From positions 930,001 to 994,000 of the forward strand of contig JAFDVP010000001.1 of assembly GCA_018268895.1 (NCBI GenBank): DNA of 64,000 nucleotides. The letters are read 5' to 3'. The DNA comes from Acidobacteriota bacterium. Its GTDB lineage: Bacteria; Acidobacteriota; Terriglobia; Terriglobales; Acidobacteriaceae. Shown one piece after another: positions 54,908 to 63,370 of this stretch. Under the pieces are notes generated by a model. That model searched no databases. It was not told the DNA's origin and saw only the letters and a program-made list of their open reading frames with translations. The position numbers and the translations under genes are program-made. How positions within the stretch are numbered: position 1 is the stretch's first letter; every line of letters starts with the position of its first letter.

Positions 54908-55348
54908 CTACTCTGACGGTCCCACAGCCACTACAAAGTAAGTGGCTGGCGTATCCCCGGCATTCTGTATGTAGTGCTTATCGCCAGCCACGCAGATTCC
55001 GACATCTCCGGCAACCATCGTTCTTGTCACTCCGTTGGTGGTTAGTGCAATTGTGCCCGATTGCACCAGCCATATCTCGCTGTGGAGATGCGTCTCCATA
55101 GGCTCATGCGGTGCGCCAACTTCCTGCGTCGTCTCATGAATCTCGAGCTGGATGTTTCCTGCCTTGAGCATTCCCTTCGTATAGCCGCGCGAAGCGCGCT
55201 TGGGAATGGAGCCAGTCCGCGCAGGTCCGGGTTTGAACACGCCGGACTGTATAGCGGCCAGCGACGCGTCCGCCGCATATACAGCCGATGGGCTCAAAGA
55301 GAGCAGGGCAGGCAACAGCGAGACAAACTCCCGACGGTCCAGCGTCAT
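54908..55348 (-). CDS. Exported cupin-domain protein (Tat signal)
   Basis: A 146-residue protein with a twin-arginine-like leader (TLDRREFVSLLPALLSLSPS, ending near VYAAD) and a small cupin barrel. The barrel includes HEPMETHLHSEIWLVQSGTI (metal-type His/Glu cluster), then GDVGICVAGDKHYIQNAGDT. The H-x-H-x3-E pattern suggests a bound metal. Function unknown; cupins range from isomerases to dioxygenases and sugar-binding proteins. ATG at 55348. It is co-directional with clpC but separated by clpC's terminator at 55397. Confidence 0.78.
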   Translation of the reverse strand: MTLDRREFVSLLPALLSLSPSAVYAADASLAAIQSGVFKPGPARTGSIPKRASRGYTKGMLKAGNIQLEIHETTQEVGAPHEPMETHLHSEIWLVQSGTIALTTNGVTRTMVAGDVGICVAGDKHYIQNAGDTPATYFVVAVGPSE

Positions 55349-55396
55349 TTTGAGAAGATCTCCATCAATAGATTTATGAAGCGATTAAAACAATAC

Positions 55397-55418
55397 GCCC
55401 CGGCCACATCGCCGGGGC
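55397..55418 (-). terminator. Intrinsic terminator of clpC
   Basis: Perfect 8-bp stem GCCCCGGC / GCCGGGGC with a 6-base loop. On the minus strand it is followed by GTATTGTTTTAATCG. It lies about 30 bases beyond the clpC stop. Confidence 0.8.
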
Positions 55419-55445
55419 ATATTACTTCCATCTTTGTCGAGTAGG

Positions 55446-57914
55446 TTATACGGCCGACAGTGCAAAGCCAGCCACCTTGTCCTCGCCATCGTTCGAGATC
55501 GGACGATAGAACAACTGGTTGTTCTCCATGTAGACCTCGAGGAACGCTGGCCGCACCGCGATACCACCGGCGATCAGCGCCTCCGACAACGGGTCTTCGA
55601 CGTACTTCTGCAGAGCTCTGCGAAGCGGGCGCGCACCATAGGTGCGGTCCGATGCAGTCTTCTCGATGATCCACTTCTTCGCCTCGTCGGTCACCGAGAT
55701 CGTGATCGACTTGTGCACCAGGTTCACGTTCAACTGCTGCACCAGAAGCTCGAGGATTTGCATCAGGTCGTTGTCGTTCAACGAGGTGAAGATGATGATC
55801 TCGTCCAGACGGTTCAGGAACTCTGGATTGAAGGTGCGCTTGACCTCACCCTTCACCAGCTCCTCCATCTTGTCGAGCACCATGTCTTCCTTCTCGCTCT
55901 GGAAGCCCAGCCCCTGCCGCTTCTGCAGATGCTTCGCTCCAATGTTCGAGGTCATGATGATGATCGTGTTCTTGTAGTCGACCGTGTTGCCTAGGCCGTC
56001 GGTCAGCTGTCCGTCTTCAAACACCTGCAACAACAGGTTGAAGACATCCGGATGAGCCTTTTCGATCTCGTCCAGCAGAACGACGCAGTACGGATTGCGC
56101 TTCACGCGCTCCGTCAGCTGTCCGCCCTCCTCGTAGCCGACATATCCCGGAGGCGAACCGATCAGCTTCGAGACCGAGTGCTTCTCCATGAACTCCGACA
56201 TGTCGAACCGGATCAGCGACTTCTCCGAACCAAAGAGGAACTGCGCCAGCGTCCGCGCCATCTCCGTCTTTCCGACGCCCGTCGGTCCAAGGAACAGGAA
56301 GCTGCCGATCGGGCGCGCCGGGTTCTTCAGACCTGCACGCGAGCGGCGAATCGCACGCGCAAGCGCCGAGATCGCCTTCTCCTGCGAGATCACGCGCTTG
56401 TGCAGCTCTTCCTCCACGCGAAGCAGGCGCTGCGTCTCTTCTTCCTTCAGCGAGGTGATCGGAACGCCGGTCCAGCGGCTCACCACGTCCTCGATGTCTT
56501 CGCGCGTCACGATGCCCGCCGAAGAGTCGTCGAGGTGGTACTTGTCGCGCAGCGCCCGCAGGTTCTCGCGCTCCTTGCGTTCCTCGTCCGAGTAGAACCG
56601 TGCCTTCTCGAACTCGTGGTTCGCAATCGCGTTCTCCATGCGGTGCACGATGAACTTGATCCGCTTCTGGACCTCGGTCAACTCCTCGGGCAGGGAGGTC
56701 TGCCGCAGCTTCACCCGCGCACCAGCCTCATCGATCAGGTCGATTGCCTTGTCTGGAAGGAAGCGGTCGGGGATATACCGGCTCGAGTGCGACACCGAGA
56801 ACGTAATCGCATCGTCCGTGTAGCTGACAGCATGAAACTTCTCATATTTGTCCTTGATGCCCATGATGATCTTCACCGCGTCCTCTTCCGATGGCGGCGG
56901 CACCTTGACGGCCTGGAAGCGCCGCTCGAGCGAGCGGTCCTTCTCAATCGACTTGCGGTACTCCGCAGGAGTTGTCGCGCCGATGCATTGAATCTCGCCA
57001 CGGCTCAGCGCCGGCTTCAGGATGTTCGCCGCATCGAGCGATCCCTCCGCGGAACCCGCGCCCACCAGCGTGTGCAGCTCGTCGATGAAGACGATGGAGT
57101 TCTGGTTCTCCATCAGCTCCTTCATGATCGTCTTCAGCCGCTCTTCAAACTGGCCGCGATACTTTGTTCCCGCGACGATCAGCGACAGGTCGAGCGCCAG
57201 CACGCGTTTGTCCGCCAGAAAGCTCGGAACCTCGCCGTCGGCGATCTTCTGCGCCAACCCCTCGACGATGGCCGTCTTACCGACACCCGGCTCGCCGATC
57301 AACACGGGGTTGTTCTTCGTGCGGCGGCACAGGATCTGGATCACGCGGTCAACCTCGGAGTCGCGTCCGACGAGCGGATCGAGCTGCTGGTCCAAAGCCG
57401 ACTGTGTGAGGTCGCGCGAAAACTCCGCCAGCATGCTCTGCTCGCCGCGCTGCGATTTGCTGCTTGTCGATGCCGGGGCCTTTTCCTGCGTCGTCCGCTG
57501 CAGCTCCTCGCGGATCGCCGGAAGCCGCAACCCGCGCTCCGTCAAAATTTCGGCAGCGAAGCACTTCTCCTCGCGCAGTAGGCCCAGCAGAAGATGTTCT
57601 GTCCCAATATGTTTGTGGCTCAGGCGCTCCGCCTCCTCAGCCGCATAGGCCAGCACCCGCTTGCACTCGTTCGACAATGGGAGATCCACCGAGGTCGAAA
57701 CCTTCTCCCGGATCGTCGTATGTCCCTCAATCTGCTTGCGGATCGACTCCACCGAGGCATGCGACCGCAGAAAGCGGTTCGTCAACGCCTTGTCTTCCCG
57801 AAGCAGCCCCAGCAGAAGGTGTTCCGTTTCAATATAAGGTGACCCGAACTGACTTGCCTCGTAGCGGGCAAAGAAGATTACCCGCCGCGCTTTCTCTGTG
57901 TAGCGTTCGAACAT
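55446..57914 (-). CDS. clpC: ATP-dependent Clp protease ATP-binding subunit ClpC
   Basis: Hsp100 unfoldase partner of ClpP. From ATG at 57914 it has 822 residues, with AAAGGGAGA upstream. An in-frame extension to 58013 (MFSSRGSTRGNGKAMASSSA) has no conserved residues and is unlikely. Domains: double Clp_N repeat ([20 protein letters not shown] onward), AAA1 with Walker [14 protein letters not shown], a UVR/M-domain coiled coil near the middle ([20 protein letters not shown]), AAA2 with Walker [14 protein letters not shown], and the ClpP loop VGF-type segment [10 protein letters not shown]. It ends AGFALSAV. It is monocistronic with a terminator; no mcsA, mcsB or ctsR is nearby. Confidence 0.95.
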   Translation of the reverse strand: MFERYTEKARRVIFFARYEASQFGSPYIETEHLLLGLLREDKALTNRFLRSHASVESIRKQIEGHTTIREKVSTSVDLPLSNECKRVLAYAAEEAERLSHKHIGTEHLLLGLLREEKCFAAEILTERGLRLPAIREELQRTTQEKAPASTSSKSQRGEQSMLAEFSRDLTQSALDQQLDPLVGRDSEVDRVIQILCRRTKNNPVLIGEPGVGKTAIVEGLAQKIADGEVPSFLADKRVLALDLSLIVAGTKYRGQFEERLKTIMKELMENQNSIVFIDELHTLVGAGSAEGSLDAANILKPALSRGEIQCIGATTPAEYRKSIEKDRSLERRFQAVKVPPPSEEDAVKIIMGIKDKYEKFHAVSYTDDAITFSVSHSSRYIPDRFLPDKAIDLIDEAGARVKLRQTSLPEELTEVQKRIKFIVHRMENAIANHEFEKARFYSDEERKERENLRALRDKYHLDDSSAGIVTREDIEDVVSRWTGVPITSLKEEETQRLLRVEEELHKRVISQEKAISALARAIRRSRAGLKNPARPIGSFLFLGPTGVGKTEMARTLAQFLFGSEKSLIRFDMSEFMEKHSVSKLIGSPPGYVGYEEGGQLTERVKRNPYCVVLLDEIEKAHPDVFNLLLQVFEDGQLTDGLGNTVDYKNTIIIMTSNIGAKHLQKRQGLGFQSEKEDMVLDKMEELVKGEVKRTFNPEFLNRLDEIIIFTSLNDNDLMQILELLVQQLNVNLVHKSITISVTDEAKKWIIEKTASDRTYGARPLRRALQKYVEDPLSEALIAGGIAVRPAFLEVYMENNQLFYRPISNDGEDKVAGFALSAV

Positions 57915-58167
57915 GTTCTCCCTTTCGAACCGGCCACCACCGCCAGGCCTGGGAGCCGACGATGACGCCATTGCCTTGCCATTCCCCCGCGTACTTCCTC
58001 GCGATGAGAACACCTCAGGTGCTACCGCAAACTATGCGGCGCATCCCATCCACTTACTACCAGTGTAGTCGCCGCGTCAACCTTGCTGTAATCCCGCAAA
58101 AGTTACTGCTTACACTACATCAATAGTCATTCGACGCAATATGTGAAAATTCGGTTCGAAACCCTTG

Positions 58168-58995
58168 TCACGGCCGTGTCACTTCTTCCAGCCGTCCACC
58201 CTTTAGCCGCAGCATCCGCGTACATCTCCCTGCAAAATCAAGATTATGCGTCACCAGAACGCTTGTCAGTCCATGCGCCTGGTGCAGCCCCTGAATCAAC
58301 TCGAATACCGCCTCGCCCGTCTTCGTGTCCAGATCGCCCGTAGGCTCATCGGCCAGAAGCAATTTGGGTTCCGTCACCAGCGCCCGTGCCAGCGAGACCC
58401 TCTGCTGCTCCCCGCCGCTCAGCTCACCCGACCGATGATGCCCCCGCGCCCCCAGGCCCACCTCAATCAGCCAGAAGCTCGCCTTATCGATCGCAGCCTC
58501 ACGTCCCATCCCCCGAGCCAGCAGCGGCATGGCGACGTTCTCCAGCGCCGAGAACTCCGGCAGCAGGTAGTGGAACTGCCACACGTAGCCCACGTCCCGA
58601 TTGCGAAACTCCGAGGCCTGCCGCGAGTTGAACCGGCTCAGCCGCTTCTCGCCGCAGTACACCTCGCCCGCCGTCGGCTTGTCGAGCGCCGCCAGCAGAT
58701 GCAGCAGTGTGCTCTTTCCCGCGCCGCTCTCGCCGACGATGGCCACCATCTCCCCCGCATGAACGGTAAGGTCGAGCCCGCGAAACAGCTCCAGCCCCCC
58801 GGCCCCCTCCGAGATCTCCGCGTAGACCTTCGTCAACCCCTCGGCCCGCAGCACTACCGGGGGCTTCGGTTCAGTCGAAGACGGTAAGGGTTGAAGCCCA
58901 CTCTCCGATCCCAAAGAGGTGTCATCTCGACCGGAGGCGGCGTTTTTGTCGCCGGAGTGGAGAGATCCCCGCATTTCATCCCCTTGCTCAGCCAC
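58168..58995 (-). CDS. lolD: Lipoprotein-release ABC transporter ATPase LolD, with an N-terminal extension
   Basis: Drives extraction of lipoproteins from the inner membrane with LolC/E. Walker [14 protein letters not shown], signature LSGGEQQRV, Walker [13 protein letters not shown] and the LolD-type H-loop [10 protein letters not shown] are present. From GTG at 58995 (GAAGGAG 6 bases upstream) it has 275 residues, about 45 more than typical LolD. The extra segment ([20 protein letters not shown] and on) precedes the true core at [14 protein letters not shown] and is low-complexity, Ser/Gly-rich. I suspect it comes from translation through an inserted repeat. Operon with lolC/E, 44 bases upstream. 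Confidence 0.87.
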   Translation of the reverse strand: MAEQGDEMRGSLHSGDKNAASGRDDTSLGSESGLQPLPSSTEPKPPVVLRAEGLTKVYAEISEGAGGLELFRGLDLTVHAGEMVAIVGESGAGKSTLLHLLAALDKPTAGEVYCGEKRLSRFNSRQASEFRNRDVGYVWQFHYLLPEFSALENVAMPLLARGMGREAAIDKASFWLIEVGLGARGHHRSGELSGGEQQRVSLARALVTEPKLLLADEPTGDLDTKTGEAVFELIQGLHQAHGLTSVLVTHNLDFAGRCTRMLRLKGGRLEEVTRP

Positions 58996-59039
58996 GAATC
59001 GCTCCTTCAACGCCCGCAATCGACGGGAAAGCCATAGCC

Positions 59040-60350
59040 TTACTCATATCTGAGCGCCTCCGCGGGCAGCACCTTCGCCGCGCTCCCGCTCGGGTATAAC
59101 GTAGCGATCAAGCTCACCCCCAGCGACACCGTCGCAACAATCACGCCATCCCAAACCCGTGGTGCGAACGGTAGATAGTCGATCGAATACACCGAAGCAT
59201 CCAGCGGAAATCTATAGTGCCCGCCCACCCAGCTCAGCGCATAGCCGAGCACCAGTCCCAGCACCGTTCCAATCACCGAGATCAGCAGCCCCTGTAAGAG
59301 AAAGATGCGCCGCACCTGCATCTCCGTGGCGCCAAAGCTCATCAGCACGGCGATGTCGCGCGTCTTCTCCATCACCATCATGGTCAACGCAATCAGGATA
59401 TTCAGCGCAGCGACACACACGATCAGCGCGAGCACAATGAAGGTCACAATCTGCTCCAGCTTCAGCGCGCGAAACAGTTCGCGGTTCTGCTGCATCCAAC
59501 TCGTCGTCTGAAAGCCCTTGCCCGCCTCCTCTTCGATGACGCGGCCGATCTTGTCGGCTTTGTACAGGTCGTCGACCTTGAAGCTAATGACCGAGATCAG
59601 ATCTGGTTCCGAGAACAACCGTTGCGCATCTTTCAGCCGCATGAACGCATAGCTCGAGTCGTACTGGTAGAACCCCGACTTGAAGATCCCCACCACCGAA
59701 CACCGCTGGTACTTCGGCACCAGCCCCAGCGGCGTCAGCTCACCCTGAGGACTCGTCACCAGCACCGTATCTCCGACCTTCGCCCCAATCGTCTCGGCGA
59801 GGTCCTTCCCAATCACAATTGGAGGAATCGCCTGCACCGCCACCGGGCCAGACGAGTCCGGGTGCCCCATCTTCGCGACGGCTTTATCGTCGCTACGGTG
59901 GGTTGCCGCCACAGAACTGTCCACCGGCTCCAGCGCCTCCGCCGACCCCTCATACACCTTCTGCAACAAGTCCCCGACCGTCTTTTCATCCGCCGGAATA
60001 ATCCCCTTGATCAACCCGCCGCCTGACCTCGCACCGCGCGAGATCAGCACCTGTCCATACAGCCCCGGAGCCGCCGCCGTCACATGCGGCACCTGCCGCA
60101 GCTTCGCCAGCAAAGGCCGCCAGTCGCGGATGCCGTCAGCCGCAATCCGCATCAGGTCGACGTGCGCGGTCGAGCCCAGCAGCCGCTCCTGCATGTCCCG
60201 TCGCATGCCGTTCGTGATAGCAAGCGCAATAATCAGCGACGCCACCCCGGCGGCCACGCCGATGATCGAGATCGCCGTAATGATTCCCACGACGGCCTGC
60301 CGACGCTTTGCCCGTAGATACCGCGCTGCAATAAAGAGCTCAAATCGCAT
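59040..60350 (-). CDS. LolC/LolE-type lipoprotein-release ABC permease (FtsX family)
   Basis: Inner-membrane component that extracts lipoproteins for LolA. The 436-residue protein has an N-terminal helix (VVGIITAISIIGVAAGVASL), a large periplasmic MacB-like domain with GLYGQVLISRGARSGGGLIK, and three C-terminal helices (FIVLALIVCVAALNILIALT, VIGTVLGLVLGYALSWVG, DGVIVATVSLGVSLIATLYP). The ending PSGSAAKVLPAEALRYE is the LolC/E hallmark. At residues about 150-164 a 15-residue block (HRSDDKAVAKMGHPD) is encoded by a REP-like repeat at 59859-59903, in frame. A single LolC/E gene fits the LolF-like homodimeric arrangement of many bacteria. It is followed by lolD. Confidence 0.9.
   Translation of the reverse strand: MRFELFIAARYLRAKRRQAVVGIITAISIIGVAAGVASLIIALAITNGMRRDMQERLLGSTAHVDLMRIAADGIRDWRPLLAKLRQVPHVTAAAPGLYGQVLISRGARSGGGLIKGIIPADEKTVGDLLQKVYEGSAEALEPVDSSVAATHRSDDKAVAKMGHPDSSGPVAVQAIPPIVIGKDLAETIGAKVGDTVLVTSPQGELTPLGLVPKYQRCSVVGIFKSGFYQYDSSYAFMRLKDAQRLFSEPDLISVISFKVDDLYKADKIGRVIEEEAGKGFQTTSWMQQNRELFRALKLEQIVTFIVLALIVCVAALNILIALTMMVMEKTRDIAVLMSFGATEMQVRRIFLLQGLLISVIGTVLGLVLGYALSWVGGHYRFPLDASVYSIDYLPFAPRVWDGVIVATVSLGVSLIATLYPSGSAAKVLPAEALRYE
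59859..59903. repeat. REP-like element, type B, inside the lolC/E coding sequence
   Basis: Minus-strand reading: CCCACC, stem GCGAC/GTCGC, then AAGATGGGGCACCCG. Same tail as the intergenic copies at 7541 and 10889. It is 45 bases long, a multiple of three, and encodes about 15 residues without breaking the frame. Confidence 0.8.
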
Positions 60351-60410
60351 GGATCACCAGCTTACTATCCACGAGTCCCCTGGCAGGCCGGGAGGTCCAA
60401 CCCGCAGGCT

Positions 60411-61085
60411 TTAGCGTTCCATCACCTTCGGTAGATTCCAGTGGTTCCAGACGGCAAGCATTCGCAGCACGAAACAAACCACTGCGCCAAGGCCCATCGC
60501 CCATCCCTTGCGAAGCTTCATCGCAACTCCGATCACGACCACAATCGCACCAGCCAGTGCCGCAGCGGCATACACATCCGAGCGCAGTACGCCCGGAATC
60601 TGTGCCAGCAGGATATCTCGCACGGTTCCGCCGCCTGCTCCCGTCACGGCGCCCATCATGATCGCGAGTAAAGGATTGATTCCGAACTCGAGTGCCTTTT
60701 CGGTTCCCGCAACCGCAAACAGCGCCAATCCCGCCGCATCCAGCGTCACCATCAACGGTACCGGCACTCTTTCGAACAGTCCATGAAAGCAGAACACGGC
60801 AAGGCCGCCTGAGATCGCCGTTGTTGCATATCTCCAGTCGCGAATGCTGTTCGGCGGAATCGCCCCAATCAGCAGATCGCGAATCGTGCCTCCACCAAGA
60901 GCCGTTACAAACGACAGCACCAGCAGTCCAAAGATGTCGAGCCCTGCATTGATTCCCGCCAGCGCGCCCTCGACCGCGAAGACGAATGTTCCGATCAGGT
61001 CCACCACCAGCAGCAGAAAATCGGGGTCGTACAGATTGAACCGGCCGACGCCTTTCTTCGTCTGCGCCGCGATCCCCTCTGTCAA
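60411..61085 (-). CDS. TRIC-type cation channel family membrane protein (UPF0126-like)
   Basis: A 224-residue protein with seven predicted membrane helices in two repeats. Each repeat carries the conserved glycine-rich motif, ALGGGTIRDLLIG and GAGGGTVRDILLAQ, the mark of the trimeric intracellular cation channel/UPF0126 family. Bacterial members conduct K+; some were earlier linked to glycine uptake. The start I choose is TTG at 61085, whose TTGA overlaps the stop of the preceding beta-propeller gene (stop 61082-61084), with GGCGGTGG upstream. A longer frame to 61259 lies inside that gene and has no similarity. Translational coupling suggests one operon with the propeller gene and lolC/E downstream. 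Confidence 0.82.
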   Translation of the reverse strand: MTEGIAAQTKKGVGRFNLYDPDFLLLVVDLIGTFVFAVEGALAGINAGLDIFGLLVLSFVTALGGGTIRDLLIGAIPPNSIRDWRYATTAISGGLAVFCFHGLFERVPVPLMVTLDAAGLALFAVAGTEKALEFGINPLLAIMMGAVTGAGGGTVRDILLAQIPGVLRSDVYAAAALAGAIVVVIGVAMKLRKGWAMGLGAVVCFVLRMLAVWNHWNLPKVMER

Positions 61086-63289
61086 CGAACCACCGCCTTC
61101 ACCGCGGCCATGTTCTCGTAGCGGTCGTAGACGCGCACGGCAATCACATGCTCCTTCGCGTCCGCTACAGCAGCGGTCGCCGCAGGAACGTCCGCGGTGA
61201 AGTCGTACCGCTCCGTCTGCGAGTCCGAGACCTTGCCCACGGGCTCGAGATACTGCCACGGTCCCGCGTCGATCGAGTATTCGGCATGAGCGATCGGCGA
61301 GGTAGCATCTCGCGCATCGAGCGTTGCATGAATCTTCTGCCCGGCCAGCGTAGCCGTTAGCGTGCCAGGCACGGGAGGCGTCGTGTCGACGACGAACACC
61401 GCGCTCTCGCGCTCACCGGTCAGAGCGTCCGAGCCCGTGTGAGCCGGAGCATCGCTGGCCACAACCTTCAGGCTGTAGCTTCCATCGGGCAGCAGGGAAG
61501 AATCGAAGCTCAGGTAGCGGTCGCCGATCTTGTCCTTCAGCAGCCGCCAGTTCTTCTCGTCCACGCCGCGATACCAGACCGAGAACACCATCTCATCGCC
61601 ATTGTCGTCATGCGCCTGCCAGCGTGCCGTCACCGCCGATTTGTCTCTCTGCGCGGTCAAAGGCATCGTGCCAGGGTCCTGCTGGAAGCTGACGTTTGCC
61701 GAACCGGCCGCAGGAGGAAACGCGACCTGCACCGTCGTGTTCTGCGCCGCCGCGTTGCTCGCAGGCATGCGCGCTCCCGGCTGCACCACGATCTCGTCGA
61801 CCACGGGCGCGACGTTGCGCGTCAGGTAGTTCAAGCCCACCGCGTCGATGCTGGCTTCGCCCGTGGCCGGACGCAGCACGGCCTTCCACTGTGCAAAGCG
61901 ACCCGCCGGGATGCTGACGGTGCCATCGGTTCCAACGCGCGACCACTCGCTCCAGCCCATCAGCGGACTCTCGACGTTGCCGCTGCGCAGCCACAGCTCA
62001 TAGGACTGCGGACCTCCCGTGGCCCGCATCTCCATGCGTCCCCACTGCGCGAAGCCCTGCGCGTCGAAGACCTCGCTCGTGTACGACGGTTCCTTCGCCG
62101 GAGCATCGTTCAGGCGAAACAGCTTGCCGCTGTTGCTCGTCGCTACCAGCACGCCGTCTTTTACGGGGGCGAAGGCCATGCCCTGCGCCGCGTCGAGATG
62201 CGTCACGTCGGTGAACCGTCCGGGCACCGTCGTGTCGACGCGGTAGATGCGTCCGCGATTTCCCGTCGCCGCCAGCAGCGCGCCGTTCCGAACGGTCAGC
62301 GCGTAGACGACGTCGTCCTTCATCTGTGCCAGCCGCAGCGGTGTTCCATCCTTTGCGATGCGGTAGATGTCGCTGCCCTCGGGAACAAGCGTGTTGGCTC
62401 CCGCCGCAGTCGAGGACGCTGGCTGGACAAAGGTAATCGAGACGCCGACGTTGCCGGTCACCGGCAGCGGAGGCAACGGCGTTGCGCCCTTTCCTCCCAC
62501 ACCGGCAGCATAGACGTTCCCCGCGGAATCCATCGCCAGCGCGGTGATCTCGCGCCGCGGCGCCGCATAGACAGCGAAGGGCTTCGCCCCGGCCGTCTTC
62601 GTATCGATCCTGTACACAACGCCCGCGCCGTCGGAGCCCGCCCAGAGCGTGCCGTCGGGCGCCATCATCAGGCAGCGGATGTGCTGGTCGGCTGTCTTGA
62701 AGAGAACCTCAGCCTTGCCGCCGGCAGGCACGCGATAGACGGCCGCCGGGGCACCGGTTGCGACGAAGAGATCGCCGTTGCCGCCCTGGGCCACGCTCCA
62801 GAGGTACTTCGGCTTTTCGCCGGTCGTCGCCGGGTCGAAGACGACCGCGCCGTCGCCGCCTCCGGCGGGAACCCGATACACCTTGCCGTCTGGCGAAGTT
62901 GCGACAAGCAGAGAACCGTCCAGTGCCACGGCGATCGCCTGGATAGCAAGCTCCTTCGCCTCGAAGAGCTTGGTTGCCTTTCCGTCCGGCGCGATCTTCA
63001 TGAGCTGGGCCGACCCGGCGGAGCTTCCGCCCAGCCCAAGATAGGCATTGCCCACTGCGTCGCTTGCCAGCGACCAGGCGTAGCTCTTCGTCGAGTCGTA
63101 GGCCATCGTCATCGATGGCCCGGCTTCCAGGCGTCCATCGTTGCGGATCGCGACGCCAGTGGCCGTACCGCGCTCCATCTGATCGTAGCGGTCGACGGTC
63201 CACACCTTCGTGCCCTGCGCCTGCGCCATACTCGTAAGCGAGGCGGCAGCAGCCAGGACAAGGATCAAGTTCCGTTGCATCATCGTCAT
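61082..63289 (-). CDS. Secreted beta-propeller protein with C-terminal Ig-like region
   Basis: A 735-residue exported protein: signal peptide (NLILVLAAAASLTSMAQA), then about 380 residues of recurring blade-like units (for example LMKIAPDGKATKLFEAKEL, GKVYRVPAGGGDGAVVF, VYRIDTKTAGAKPF) as in NHL/two-component regulator propellers. Fibronectin/Ig-like and galactose-binding-like strands follow toward the end (VVDTTPPVPGTLTATLAGQK). No catalytic motif is visible; binding or surface scaffolding is a guess. The first ATG at 63289 is followed by ATGs at codons 3 and 4. Translation is coupled to the TRIC gene. Its companion genes do not suggest a pathway. Confidence 0.7.
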   Translation of the reverse strand: MTMMQRNLILVLAAAASLTSMAQAQGTKVWTVDRYDQMERGTATGVAIRNDGRLEAGPSMTMAYDSTKSYAWSLASDAVGNAYLGLGGSSAGSAQLMKIAPDGKATKLFEAKELAIQAIAVALDGSLLVATSPDGKVYRVPAGGGDGAVVFDPATTGEKPKYLWSVAQGGNGDLFVATGAPAAVYRVPAGGKAEVLFKTADQHIRCLMMAPDGTLWAGSDGAGVVYRIDTKTAGAKPFAVYAAPRREITALAMDSAGNVYAAGVGGKGATPLPPLPVTGNVGVSITFVQPASSTAAGANTLVPEGSDIYRIAKDGTPLRLAQMKDDVVYALTVRNGALLAATGNRGRIYRVDTTVPGRFTDVTHLDAAQGMAFAPVKDGVLVATSNSGKLFRLNDAPAKEPSYTSEVFDAQGFAQWGRMEMRATGGPQSYELWLRSGNVESPLMGWSEWSRVGTDGTVSIPAGRFAQWKAVLRPATGEASIDAVGLNYLTRNVAPVVDEIVVQPGARMPASNAAAQNTTVQVAFPPAAGSANVSFQQDPGTMPLTAQRDKSAVTARWQAHDDNGDEMVFSVWYRGVDEKNWRLLKDKIGDRYLSFDSSLLPDGSYSLKVVASDAPAHTGSDALTGERESAVFVVDTTPPVPGTLTATLAGQKIHATLDARDATSPIAHAEYSIDAGPWQYLEPVGKVSDSQTERYDFTADVPAATAAVADAKEHVIAVRVYDRYENMAAVKAVVR

Positions 63290-63312
63290 CTGAGTCTAAA
63301 GCACGACAAAGC

Positions 63313-63344
63313 AAAGAGGCGGAGAGCATGGTCTCCGCCTCTTT
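63313..63344 (-). terminator. Terminator-like hairpin after the alcohol dehydrogenase gene
   Basis: Perfect 13-bp stem AAAGAGGCGGAGA / TCTCCGCCTCTTT with a 6-base loop. On the minus strand it ends in TTTGCTTTG. Lies between the dehydrogenase stop and the propeller start. Confidence 0.75.
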
Positions 63345-63370
63345 CATCTGACGTTCTGAAGGGTGAAAAG

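Noticed and set aside
56052..57581. 509-codon plus-strand frame opposite clpC
   Set aside because: Mirror of ClpC codons; Leu/Arg/Gln-rich and lacking any domain.
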